DNA of 62,270 bases from Vampirovibrio sp. (GTDB lineage: Bacteria; Cyanobacteriota; Vampirovibrionia; Vampirovibrionales; JAJTHC01): NCBI GenBank assembly GCA_024998755.1, contig JACEUU010000003.1, positions 1,355,331 through 1,417,600 of the forward strand, read 5' to 3'. The notes under the pieces were generated by a model. The model did no database searches. It was not told the DNA's origin and saw only the letters and a program-made list of their open reading frames with translations. The position numbers were made by a program, and so were the translations under genes. Numbering within the stretch: position 1 is the first letter of the stretch; each line of letters opens with the position of its first letter. Of this stretch, positions 54,830 to 62,270 are shown one piece after another.

Positions 54830-55384
54830 CTAAGAAGCAACGTGGTGCGATTCTTGCACACGCACAACGGCATCGCCAATTTGAGCCGCTGGGGCTTTTA
54901 GCATATTGCCTGTTTGGTCGCACATTAAACCCCGTTTAAACTCAACATAACTGCAATGGGCAGAATGGAATTTTTCTTGTAAATAGTCGAAGGCTACAGC
55001 TGGGTCGCATTGGTCGCCGCAAGTGTATAAATCTACTGAAGCATAACCGTATTCAGGCCAGGTATGAATAGTTAAATGAGATTCTGCAATAACAACAACA
55101 CCGCTTACCCCATATGGATTAAAGTGGTGGAAACAGCTTTGAACAATCGTAGCACCGCACGCAACGGCGGCTTCTTTCATCAGTTGCTCAATCAGTGGAT
55201 TGTTGTTGATGACGTTGGGGTTGCAGTCAAAAAATTCTGCTAATAAATGACGTCCCAAATTTTTAGGTAATAAGCCTGTTGGAGAAGAGAGTGGATGAGA
55301 AGCCGTACTCAATGGGGGCATGGTTAAAACAGCAGTTGCTGATGAGCTAGAAGAAGAAACGGTAGAAGTAGGGTGATTGTTCAA
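54830..55384 (-). CDS. speD: S-adenosylmethionine decarboxylase proenzyme
   Basis: The protein has 184 residues. After a 40-residue Ser/Thr/Pro-rich extension the sequence is classical bacterial SpeD: LGRHLLAEFFDC, ATIVQSCFHHFNPYGVSG, the cleavage site in VIAESHLTIHTWPEYGYA, and DLYTCGD. The pyruvoyl-forming Ser, the His and the Cys are all there. It makes decarboxylated SAM for spermidine synthesis. The start is TTG at 55384 with AGGA nine bases upstream. An ATG at 55321 would drop part of the extension but has no Shine-Dalgarno. No speE lies in the window. Confidence 0.92.
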   Translation of the reverse strand: MNNHPTSTVSSSSSSATAVLTMPPLSTASHPLSSPTGLLPKNLGRHLLAEFFDCNPNVINNNPLIEQLMKEAAVACGATIVQSCFHHFNPYGVSGVVVIAESHLTIHTWPEYGYASVDLYTCGDQCDPAVAFDYLQEKFHSAHCSYVEFKRGLMCDQTGNMLKAPAAQIGDAVVRVQESHHVAS

Positions 55385-55509
55385 TGCTTGAATTTCCTAA
55401 ATGAAACCAGAATAGCGAAGGCTAACTGGTGGATGGGCTAATACGCTATGTGAAAGGATAAAGCGACATAAAGTTCCTTTTAGAATAACCGGTTGGTATC
55501 AACGTGTTT

Positions 55510-55568
55510 TGTAGGTCATTCAAACCGAAAAGCATCCTTTTGAGATGTTCCCTTGGATGAAGCCTACA
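55510..55568 (-). promoter_or_regulatory. Possible structured 5' leader of the speD operon
   Basis: Reading the minus strand, TGTAGG (55568-55563) pairs with CCTACA (55515-55510). Inside it CATCC pairs with GGATG around a 17-base loop. The structure begins about where transcription from the promoter at 55577-55604 would start, and about 125 bases of leader follow before the start codon. I do not recognise it as a known riboswitch. Confidence 0.35.
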
Positions 55569-55576
55569 GAATTGCC

Positions 55577-55604
55577 ATTTTACAAAAACCAACGACAATT
55601 ACAA
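55577..55604 (-). promoter_or_regulatory. Sigma-70-type promoter for the speD operon
   Basis: Minus strand TTGTAA (55604-55599) and TAAAAT (55582-55577) are 16 bases apart. The predicted start of transcription is near 55570. Confidence 0.45.
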
Positions 55605-55761
55605 GGGGTTAATTTTAATCTGCTGCTATTAATCCTCTTTTTGTAGTAGTTGGTGGGCTGAAAATCAACTTATTCTTATTAAAAACGGAAATCCCACCTT
55701 TGTGCTACCAATTATTAAGATTCTGAAATACTACACATACTATTTAAAAAAATAGTATGAA

Positions 55762-56829
55762 CTATTGTGCTAGCGGATGAGCTTTCAGGTACGCTGAACG
55801 CAGACGCTCGGTAGAAAGGTGCGTGTAAATTTGTGTAGAGCGAATGGAAACATGCCCCAATAATTCCTGCACCAACCGAAGTTCCACCCCCTTGTTCAAC
55901 AAATGAGTGGCAAAACTATGCCGAAACAAATGCGGATGCAATGGGTCTGCCAACCCAGCCAGCACGCCTGTTTCGGTTATAATTCGGTGTATAGACCGGT
56001 CTGTTAGCCTACCCAGCCGTTGGTTTAAAAACAAATAAGGCGATTCCACCTTAGCCTTCCTATTTGTTTCGTTGAGCCACATTGCCCGTTTTTCCAACCA
56101 TTCTTTAAGCAGATTAAGCGTTTTTTTACTAATAAACGCCACACGTTCTCGGTTGCCTTTACCCACAACCCTTAATTCGCCCGTCTCCCAATGAATGGCT
56201 TCCAACGTCAGCGAGGCACATTCTGAAACCCGCAACCCTGAAGTAAACAATACCCACAAAATGGTTTTATTTCGCAATTGCACATCCGCCTGCCAAACAG
56301 TATTGTTAGCGATGATTTCACTCAGCTGATTGATAGTGGCTTCCGTCAAAAATTGAGGTAATCGCTGTTGCAACTTGGGTCGATGAAACCTTAAATTGAA
56401 CGTACCAACAGGGAAATAATCTTCTTTCATCAAAAATTTCAGTAACGTCCGTAAGGAAGAGGCTTTTCTTGCCATAGAACTTCGGGCGAACTGCTTTTTT
56501 GAAAGCCACGCCATAAATCGGCTGGGGGCTTCAAACAATAACACCGCTTCTTGTTGCGGATTGGTTATGATTGCAGGCATAACGCTTTCTTCTAACCAAC
56601 CTAGCCATTCGGCGGCATCTACTCCGTAAGCCCTTAGGGTTTGGGGCGAAAGCCTTCGCTGCACGGAAAGATAAGTTAAACAATCTACCAAGCCTGTTTT
56701 TAGGGTGTTAAAACAGGTCGGTAAATTTGATTCTGAATTTTGTTCGCTTGATTTTTGATGAGCGTCGTGGGAAGTTGCTTTTTGTGCTGAAACATCAAAA
56801 CTTAACGATGGTTTTCTTTTAGCGTGCAT
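55762..56829 (-). CDS. XerC/XerD-type tyrosine recombinase
   Basis: The protein has 355 residues. An N-terminal SAM-like DNA-binding domain (about 50-160) is followed by the catalytic domain. Its active residues are Arg in TSGLRVSE, Lys in VVGKGNRERV, His/Arg in HLFRHSFATHLL, and His then Tyr in LLGHVSIRSTQIYTH. This matches Xer recombinases that resolve chromosome dimers at dif. About 45 extra N-terminal residues are polar. No dif-like site or integron array was recognised nearby, so a housekeeping Xer is the best guess. Confidence 0.85.
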   Translation of the reverse strand: MHAKRKPSLSFDVSAQKATSHDAHQKSSEQNSESNLPTCFNTLKTGLVDCLTYLSVQRRLSPQTLRAYGVDAAEWLGWLEESVMPAIITNPQQEAVLLFEAPSRFMAWLSKKQFARSSMARKASSLRTLLKFLMKEDYFPVGTFNLRFHRPKLQQRLPQFLTEATINQLSEIIANNTVWQADVQLRNKTILWVLFTSGLRVSECASLTLEAIHWETGELRVVGKGNRERVAFISKKTLNLLKEWLEKRAMWLNETNRKAKVESPYLFLNQRLGRLTDRSIHRIITETGVLAGLADPLHPHLFRHSFATHLLNKGVELRLVQELLGHVSIRSTQIYTHLSTERLRSAYLKAHPLAQ

Positions 56830-56911
56830 GGGGTTTCCTAATGAGGTTTCGGAAAAAGGTTTAGTGGGATGGGATAATGAGGCACGAGAAACGCAATGAG
56901 GGCGTTTACAC

Positions 56912-57055
56912 TAGACCTCTTGCATGACTCGATAGGTGGGTGCAGATTTGAGGAATGCGGAACGGACTGAGGGCGTTTACATAAAGTAAATAACTAAAGG
57001 AGTACCGTAAATGACAAAAAAGATGCCCCAGATATCGAGTCATGCAAGAGGTCTA
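56912..57055. repeat. Inverted-repeat-bounded element, copy 2
   Basis: The ends TAGACCTCTTGCATGACTCG and CGAGTCATGCAAGAGGTCTA are perfect complements and continue inward (ATA/TAT). It has the same ends as 4583-4823 but a shorter interior (144 bp against 241). Short words (TGAGGGCGTTTACA, TAAATAAC) repeat inside and just outside it. It lies between the Xer and parvulin genes. Confidence 0.7.
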
Positions 57056-57137
57056 CTAAGTAAATAACCGAAATGAGTATCGGAGTAACAAAATTAGCAC
57101 GCCCAATAGACCTTTTTCCGAAACTTCTAATTACTAT

Positions 57138-57166
57138 TTGCCCTTATGGTTTTCTTTAGATATACT
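57138..57166 (+). promoter_or_regulatory. Sigma-70-type promoter for the parvulin-rfaE2-trpS operon
   Basis: TTGCCC (57138-57143) and TATACT (57161-57166) are separated by 17 bases, 81 bases before the start codon. Confidence 0.5.
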
Positions 57167-57246
57167 GTAGTGTATCTTTATTATACTTGTTTACTTCTGT
57201 TTACAACAGTTAATCAATCGTTTCGTTTAAAGGAAGCACGTTCACA

Positions 57247-58437
57247 ATGGATTTACGTTTAATGGCATCTGCGTTTAAGAAATCAACCCTATTAAGTACG
57301 GGTGTTATTGTAATGGCGTTACTAGCTAGCTTAATGCTAACTGGCTGTGGTGAACAAGGCTTAGGTGGTGCTACCAAAGGTGGTAAAACTATTTTAACCG
57401 TTGATGGTACCTTGGTTACAAAAAATGAGTATGACAAATTGTTTAGCACACTTGCCAAGCAAATGGGTGCAGATAAAAACCCTGAAATGTCTAAAAACCC
57501 CATGTTTGAAATGATGTTAAAACAGCAAACTATCAACAACCTAATTGCAATGGCTATCATGGGTAACGAAGCCAAAAAAGCGGGTATTGTCGTAACCCCT
57601 GAAGATATTGCTTCTCAACGTAAAAAAGTGGTTGAACAAGTGGGTGGCGAAGGTAAATTTACCACGTTACTTCAAAAAAACGGCATTTCCATGGACGATT
57701 TTAATTATCAAATGGATAGAATGGCGTTGATTGATAAAATTATTACCAAAAATAACTTAGCGCCAACTACGCTTTCTGATGAAGATGCCAAAGCTTATTT
57801 CGATGCCCACCAAGCAGAATTGGGTAAGCCTGAACAAATTCATTCCAAGCATATTTTAGTTAAAGCCATGGAAGCCGATATTCGCAACGAAATTCAAGAA
57901 AAAAACAAAACCACTGAATTAACGCCAGCGAAATTAGATGAAGCTGTTAAAGTGGAGCTAGCAGCCCGTAAAACGAAGGCTGAAGGCATGTTGAAAAAAG
58001 TGCTTGAAAACCCTGCTTCTTTTGATAGCTTAGCCAGCTTGCAAAATGATGATACAACAGCGGCGATGAATAAGGGCGATATCGGCATGATGGAACAACG
58101 CCAAACAGACCCAGGTTATTGGGCAGCTTCCGCCATTGCCCCTATTGGAAAAATTTATCCTCAATTAGTACAGTCTTCTTATGGCTACCATATTATTATG
58201 GTGCTAGAAAAAATCAAGCCCGTTGCCCCATCATTTGAAGCATCTAAAGCAGATATTAAAAACCGGTTAGTACAGCAAACCAAAGCTGATGCGTTTGGCA
58301 AATGGGTTGATAAAAAACAAGCGGAATTGAAATCTGCTAAAAAAATCACTTATCAAGATGCGAGCTATGACTCTTCAGTCATTCCTGATATGCAAATGCA
58401 GCCTTCTGGCCAACCTGCAGCCCCTAAAAAAGGATAG
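57247..58437 (+). CDS. Parvulin-type peptidyl-prolyl isomerase lipoprotein (SurA/PrsA-like)
   Basis: The protein has 396 residues. A signal peptide ends in the lipobox LMLTGC, so the mature protein is lipid-anchored at Cys36. A SurA_N-like helical domain (about 52-180) is followed by a parvulin domain (about 190-320: IHSKHILVKAMEAD, GDIGMMEQRQTDPGYW, SSYGYHIIMVLEK). The parvulin domain carries an inserted charged helix. It should assist folding of exported proteins. The first ATG may not be the real start, since MASAFKKST (57262) also suits a signal peptide. rfaE2 follows directly after the stop. Confidence 0.88.
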   Translation: MDLRLMASAFKKSTLLSTGVIVMALLASLMLTGCGEQGLGGATKGGKTILTVDGTLVTKNEYDKLFSTLAKQMGADKNPEMSKNPMFEMMLKQQTINNLIAMAIMGNEAKKAGIVVTPEDIASQRKKVVEQVGGEGKFTTLLQKNGISMDDFNYQMDRMALIDKIITKNNLAPTTLSDEDAKAYFDAHQAELGKPEQIHSKHILVKAMEADIRNEIQEKNKTTELTPAKLDEAVKVELAARKTKAEGMLKKVLENPASFDSLASLQNDDTTAAMNKGDIGMMEQRQTDPGYWAASAIAPIGKIYPQLVQSSYGYHIIMVLEKIKPVAPSFEASKADIKNRLVQQTKADAFGKWVDKKQAELKSAKKITYQDASYDSSVIPDMQMQPSGQPAAPKKG

Positions 58438-58449
58438 TTGTTTGACAGT

Positions 58450-58929
58450 ATGATGGGCTTTGTTGTTAGTTTGCCACAATTGCTTGCTGAAGTAGAAACA
58501 CTTCGGCAAGCGGGCAAAAAAATTGTTACTACCAATGGCTGCTTTGATTTGTTGCACATTGGGCATTTACGGTATTTGCAAGCAGCTAAAGCCTTGGGCG
58601 ATGTGCTTATTGTTGCTGTTAATGCAGATGCTTCAGTCCGCGGGTTAAAGGGTGATTTACGCCCCGTTGTTTCAGAAGCAGACCGTGCGGAATTGATAGC
58701 AGGCTTGGCTTGTGTTGATTTTGCCATTATTTTCAGAGGTGAAACACCTATTCCAGAACTACAAGCCATTAAGCCCAACGTTCATGTAAAAGGCGGGCAA
58801 TATACAGTTGAAACCTTGCCTGAAGCCCCTGTACTACAATCAATAGGCTGTGAAATTGCCTTTATTGAGATGGTGGATAACCGTTCAACCAGCCAGTTAA
58901 TCGAAAAAATTATTAGAGCTTATTCTTAA
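58450..58929 (+). CDS. rfaE2: D-glycero-beta-D-manno-heptose 1-phosphate adenylyltransferase
   Basis: The protein has 159 residues and corresponds to the C-terminal domain of HldE. Nucleotidyltransferase motifs are TNGCFDLLHIGHLRYL, VAVNADASVRGLKG and NRSTSQLIEKI. It activates heptose-phosphate for lipopolysaccharide core or S-layer glycans. Two tandem ATGs at 58450 are the likely start. A TTG at 58438 directly after the previous stop is too close to the AGGA. It sits between the parvulin lipoprotein and trpS genes. Confidence 0.88.
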   Translation: MMGFVVSLPQLLAEVETLRQAGKKIVTTNGCFDLLHIGHLRYLQAAKALGDVLIVAVNADASVRGLKGDLRPVVSEADRAELIAGLACVDFAIIFRGETPIPELQAIKPNVHVKGGQYTVETLPEAPVLQSIGCEIAFIEMVDNRSTSQLIEKIIRAYS

Positions 58930-58932
58930 ACA

Positions 58933-59970
58933 ATGATGACGAATGAAACCAACAATCAAACCAATCTAAAAGCAATCGTTATGTCCGGTATGCGGTCGAC
59001 AGGTTCGCTTCATTTAGGGCATTACATGGGTGTTTTGAAGAATTGGGTTTTACTCCAGCATCAACATACCTGCTATTTTATGGTAGCAGATTGGCACGCA
59101 TTAACCACTAAATATGATGATACGGCGGGTATCCCTAATTACCGCATTGAAACGGTGTTGGATTGGCTAGCTGCAGGGTTAGACCCTGAAAAATGCGTCA
59201 TTTATATTCAATCGCAAATACCAGAAATTGCGGAACTCCACCTGTTGCTTTCTATGATGATACCCGTGAAATGGCTAGAAACAGACCCTACTTTGAAAGA
59301 TATGATTACCCTTAAAAAAGCCGGTGAAGCAGGTGCTGGAGAAGAATTGAATTATGGCTTGTTGGGTTACCCTGTGTTACAAACGGCAGATATTTTAACG
59401 GTGGGCGGTAGCTTAGTGCCTGTGGGTAAAGACCAATTAGCCCACTTGGAAATTAGCAGAGATATTGCTAGGCGGTTCAACCATGTGGTAGGGCAATCGG
59501 TTTTTCATGAACCTAGACCATTACTAACGGAAACGTCGTTATTATTGGGGTTAGATGGTCGAAAAATGTCTAAATCGTACAACAATACGGTATTTTTAAA
59601 AGAATCTGAAGATGAAACTTGGTTGAAAGTTAAAACCGCCATTACGGATGCTAATCGCTTGCGGAAAACCGACGCGGGTAATCCTGAAGCGTGCGTGGCG
59701 GTATTTCCATGGTATCAAATTTTTGCGGATAAAACGGAACAGGCTACTGTAGCTGAAGAATGTAGGGCGGGTACTAGGGGCTGTATGGATTGCAAAAAAC
59801 AGTTGGCGGAACGGGTCAATGAAACCATGAAGCCGTTGCGTGAACGCCGCAAACTGTTTGAGGCAGATTTGCCTGCCGTTGACCGAATTTTGGCTTCTGG
59901 TAAGGAAAAGGCTCAACACCAAGCTCAACAAACCTTACAGCAAGTACGTAGCGTGTTAAATTTGAATTAA
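58933..59970 (+). CDS. trpS: Tryptophanyl-tRNA synthetase
   Basis: The protein has 345 residues. Class I signatures are SLHLGHYMG (HIGH-type) and GRKMSKSYNN (KMSKS). ADWHALTTKY and NYGLLGYPVLQTADIL complete the tryptophan-site pattern. It charges tRNA-Trp. It starts with two tandem ATGs three bases after the rfaE2 stop, with no clear Shine-Dalgarno, so translational coupling is likely. Confidence 0.95.
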   Translation: MMTNETNNQTNLKAIVMSGMRSTGSLHLGHYMGVLKNWVLLQHQHTCYFMVADWHALTTKYDDTAGIPNYRIETVLDWLAAGLDPEKCVIYIQSQIPEIAELHLLLSMMIPVKWLETDPTLKDMITLKKAGEAGAGEELNYGLLGYPVLQTADILTVGGSLVPVGKDQLAHLEISRDIARRFNHVVGQSVFHEPRPLLTETSLLLGLDGRKMSKSYNNTVFLKESEDETWLKVKTAITDANRLRKTDAGNPEACVAVFPWYQIFADKTEQATVAEECRAGTRGCMDCKKQLAERVNETMKPLRERRKLFEADLPAVDRILASGKEKAQHQAQQTLQQVRSVLNLN

Positions 59971-60007
59971 AGCATGGTTGAACACACTGGGCAATCGACT
60001 AGCACGA

Positions 60008-60036
60008 TTGTCTTTTCTTCATGTTTTTATTATACT
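60008..60036 (+). promoter_or_regulatory. Sigma-70-type promoter for the yvcK-like gene
   Basis: TTGTCT (60008-60013) and TATACT (60031-60036) are 17 bases apart, about 58 bases before the GTG start. Confidence 0.5.
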
Positions 60037-60094
60037 GATAACTACATTCAGTAGACTTTAGTAGATTTCAGTCGTTAAAGGAATTATCGGTTAA

Positions 60095-61573
60095 GTGTCA
60101 TCAGTCAAACAAAAAATTCGATGGTTTTTACCTGGGTTTGCCTTCAAACGCTGGGTTCTGTTATTTTTATTGGGTGCTTCTACATTGGCATTAGGGTTGG
60201 CGTTAGTTCTCAATTTGCAACCCATTACGTTTTTGATTGATTCGTTAAAAACATTAGCCAAAGTTGCCCCTTCACACTGGAGCGGCCCTGTTTTAATGGG
60301 TGTGGGCGGTCTAGCTTTAATGACTGGCTTAGCAAAAGCCAGAGCGTCGGTTTCATCAGTCGTTGGTAACGATGGCTGGGTGGGTGATTTAATGGAACAG
60401 CTATACCAACATCGCCGTCTGAAACGAGGGCCTAAAATTGTAGCTATTGGTGGTGGTACAGGTCTTTCCACCTTGTTGCGTGGCTTAAAGCATTTCACCA
60501 GCAACATTACTGCCATTGTTACGGTGGGCGATGATGGCGGTAGTTCCGGCTTATTACGGGCAGAACAGGGCGTTATTCCACCGGGCGATATTCGCAACTG
60601 CATTGCCGCTTTATCCGACGAAGAACAATTGATGACGGAATTATTTCAATATCGATTTAAAACCGGTACGGGCTTAGGTGGGCATAGTTTTGGGAACTTG
60701 TTTATTACGGCGATGGCTCAAGTAACGGGCGATGTCATGTCTGCCATTCAAGCTTCATCTAAAGTACTCAAAATTCAAGGGCAAGTGGTGCCCGCCACCT
60801 TAGATAACATTACGCTGATTGCAGAATTGGTGGATGGCAATGTCATTGAAGGGGAAAGTAACATTCCCAAAGCGGGCGTGCCTATTGCTAAATTGCGATG
60901 CTTACCTGAAAACCCTCAACCCGTTGATGCGGCACTCATTGCCATTGCTGAGGCAGATTTAATTGTGATGGGGCCCGGTAGTTTATACACCAGCGTTATT
61001 CCTAACTTGTTGGTGAAGCCGTTGGTTTCGGCGTTGTTGAAGGCGAAAGCCCCCAAGGTTTATGTGGGCAATATAATGTCTCAGCCCGGTGAAACGGATG
61101 GTATGAGCATGAGCGACCATGTTCGAGCCATTTTAACCCACGTCCAAGAACCTCGCTTGTTAGATGCTGTTATTGTGAATGAAGCCTTACCACCAGCCGT
61201 TGTTGAACATTATGCCCAATATGGTGGCACGCCTGTTGAAGTTGATTCTACTGTGCTTGAAGCGATGGGCTTACAGGTTATTAACAGTGATTTAGCCCAG
61301 CAAGATTGTAATACCAATACGGCTCGGCATGATTCTTATAAGGTAGCTGAAACATTAATGGGCTGGTTTGCTAAACGTATGGCTAAAACCATTGCCAATT
61401 CTAATAAAACAGATGAATTACCTCTTTTTTTTTCCGAAGTACCAAGCCCCCAAGCAGTAGCCATTGACCCTGCCTTGGTTACAGTTTCTTATCCCAAACC
61501 CAAAATGGTCTCTGCAACGCTTACACAATTAGAAAAGGCTTCAGAAACAGTAAAAACCTTCCACCAACCATAA
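60095..61573 (+). CDS. YvcK/CofD-like gluconeogenesis factor with N-terminal membrane segments
   Basis: The protein has 492 residues. Two hydrophobic segments (about 16-40 and 62-82) precede a YvcK domain: KIVAIGGGTGLSTLLRGLK, TVGDDGGSSGLLR, PPGDIRNCI, GHSFGNLFI, MGPGSLYTSVIPNLL and GNIMSQPGETDGMS. YvcK proteins bind UDP-sugars and affect cell-wall growth and morphology. The start is GTG at 60095, with AAAGGA about 14 bases upstream. The pseudouridine synthase gene follows after 22 bases. Confidence 0.88.
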   Translation: MSSVKQKIRWFLPGFAFKRWVLLFLLGASTLALGLALVLNLQPITFLIDSLKTLAKVAPSHWSGPVLMGVGGLALMTGLAKARASVSSVVGNDGWVGDLMEQLYQHRRLKRGPKIVAIGGGTGLSTLLRGLKHFTSNITAIVTVGDDGGSSGLLRAEQGVIPPGDIRNCIAALSDEEQLMTELFQYRFKTGTGLGGHSFGNLFITAMAQVTGDVMSAIQASSKVLKIQGQVVPATLDNITLIAELVDGNVIEGESNIPKAGVPIAKLRCLPENPQPVDAALIAIAEADLIVMGPGSLYTSVIPNLLVKPLVSALLKAKAPKVYVGNIMSQPGETDGMSMSDHVRAILTHVQEPRLLDAVIVNEALPPAVVEHYAQYGGTPVEVDSTVLEAMGLQVINSDLAQQDCNTNTARHDSYKVAETLMGWFAKRMAKTIANSNKTDELPLFFSEVPSPQAVAIDPALVTVSYPKPKMVSATLTQLEKASETVKTFHQP

Positions 61574-61595
61574 TAATTTGGTAATTAGATAGATA

Positions 61596-62270
61596 ATGAT
61601 GATGCTTTCCTCTAAAAATGAACGATTGAATAAAGTAATTGCCGCCTCAGGGCTTTGTTCTCGGCGTAAGGCTGATGAATTAATTGCCCAAGGCGTTGTT
61701 AAAGTAAATGGGGTCAAAATAACCGAACAAGGTTTTAAAGTACCCAACCCCTTAAGCGATACCATTGAAGTAAACGGCAGGGCATTACGTGTGCAACAAA
61801 CCATTCGTACTGTGGCGTTTTACAAACCAGCAGGGGTTATAACCACACGAAACGATGAACTAGGCCGTAAAACTATTTATGATGTGTTGCCTGAAGAACT
61901 GCACCACTTAGACCCTGCGGGCAGATTGGACCGTAAAACGGCGGGCTTAATTTTCTTAAGTAACGACGGCGATTTCCTTTACCAAATGACGCACCCTAAA
62001 TATAGCTTACCTAAAGTTTACAGGGTTAGGTTAAATGTACCGCCTGCTAATTCAGATGCCTTAGCTGCCAAATTGCTAGAAGGTGTTTTCTTTGAAGAAG
62101 AACAGAAATGGGCGAAAGCCGAAGAAGTCTTTCAAATTTTACCAGATACTTATGGTGTAACGTTGGTTACGGGTATGAACCGGCAAGTGCGTAGAATGTT
62201 TGAAGTCTTAGGTTTTGATGTTATTAACTTAAAGCGGGTTTCAATTGGGTCATTTGTGCTTTCGGGTTTA
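61596..62270 (+). CDS. RsuA/RluB-family pseudouridine synthase (runs off right edge)
   Basis: I translated this frame directly; 225 codons lie in the window and the stop is beyond it. It begins with three tandem ATGs (61596-61604) without a clear Shine-Dalgarno. An S4 RNA-binding domain comes first (ERLNKVIAASGLCSRRKADE). The catalytic domain has FYKPAGVITT, the active-site Asp in GRLDRKTAGLIFLSNDG, and TGMNRQVRRMFEVLGF. It makes pseudouridine in rRNA. RluB (23S) fits slightly better than RsuA (16S), but the C-terminus is missing. Confidence 0.9.
   Translation, partial: MMMLSSKNERLNKVIAASGLCSRRKADELIAQGVVKVNGVKITEQGFKVPNPLSDTIEVNGRALRVQQTIRTVAFYKPAGVITTRNDELGRKTIYDVLPEELHHLDPAGRLDRKTAGLIFLSNDGDFLYQMTHPKYSLPKVYRVRLNVPPANSDALAAKLLEGVFFEEEQKWAKAEEVFQILPDTYGVTLVTGMNRQVRRMFEVLGFDVINLKRVSIGSFVLSGL

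Noticed and set aside
46270..57055. Could the repeats form a CRISPR array?
   Set aside because: Copies are few, dispersed, of unlike type and unevenly spaced, and no cas gene is present.
55762..57055. Integron or genomic island around the tyrosine recombinase
   Set aside because: The protein looks like a housekeeping Xer; no attachment repeats, gene cassettes or tRNA gene were found beside it.

Overview
The window looks like a stretch of chromosome from a diderm (Gram-negative-type), probably respiring bacterium. Outer-membrane biology is shown by a two-partner secretion pair, an LptF/LptG-type permease, an MlaE-type permease, a heptose-phosphate adenylyltransferase and an AMIN-type amidase. 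Respiration is suggested by a heme-c protein. Several genes (LL-diaminopimelate aminotransferase type, a SLOG protein like those annotated in cyanobacteria as DNA recombination-mediator protein A, TrmFO, a phosphodiester glycosidase) point toward the Cyanobacteria/Vampirovibrionia (Melainabacteria) neighbourhood. That placement is an inference made without any database search. No rRNA, tRNA, CRISPR array, phage or plasmid module was recognised.

Layout. 0-5 kb: secretion pair TpsB (split by a frameshift) and TpsA (runs off the left edge), then an exported phosphodiester glycosidase and a block of repeats. 5-9.6 kb: DUF1573/cytochrome c protein, aldehyde dehydrogenase, soluble triple-PAS chemoreceptor. 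9.6-14.6 kb: groES-groL, a dehydrogenase/P-loop NTPase pair, M48 protease. 14.6-18.5 kb: type II secretion/type IV pilus genes (GspE and GspF types). 18.7-28.1 kb: DUF177, LptF/G permease, TPR protein, diguanylate cyclase, DUF1934, rlmH, trmFO, amidase. 28-35 kb: exonuclease III, a degenerate UDP-glucose dehydrogenase, trpC, MlaE permease, zinc-ribbon protein, low-complexity protein. 35-40 kb: histidine genes hisD, a hisA-hisIE fusion and hisF, with one unrelated gene between. 40-46 kb: orphan membrane protein, PcrA/UvrD helicase, SLOG protein. 46-54 kb: repeat-rich zone with an IS630 element, three identical 161-bp MITEs (one interrupting a Sel1 gene), speB, pgi and an LL-DAP aminotransferase. 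54-55.4 kb: two adjacent SpeD-type pyruvoyl decarboxylases behind a structured leader. 55.7-62.3 kb: Xer recombinase, parvulin lipoprotein, rfaE2, trpS, yvcK-like gene and a pseudouridine synthase that runs off the right edge.

Most striking observations. (1) About 18 of the roughly 50 genes begin with runs of two to five in-frame ATG codons, and ten have three or more. The genes are unrelated and lie on both strands, and several have no good Shine-Dalgarno sequence. (2) Intergenic regions hold a layered set of small repeats: two MITE families whose five copies all sit in 3-bp TNA duplications, trains of tiny hairpins, paired GC-rich hairpins, and an 80-bp repeat present both empty and filled by an IS630 element. 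(3) Individual proteins are unusual: a UDP-glucose dehydrogenase family member without the catalytic Cys and Glu, a HisA-HisI-HisE three-domain fusion, and twin SpeD paralogues in a region that also encodes agmatinase.
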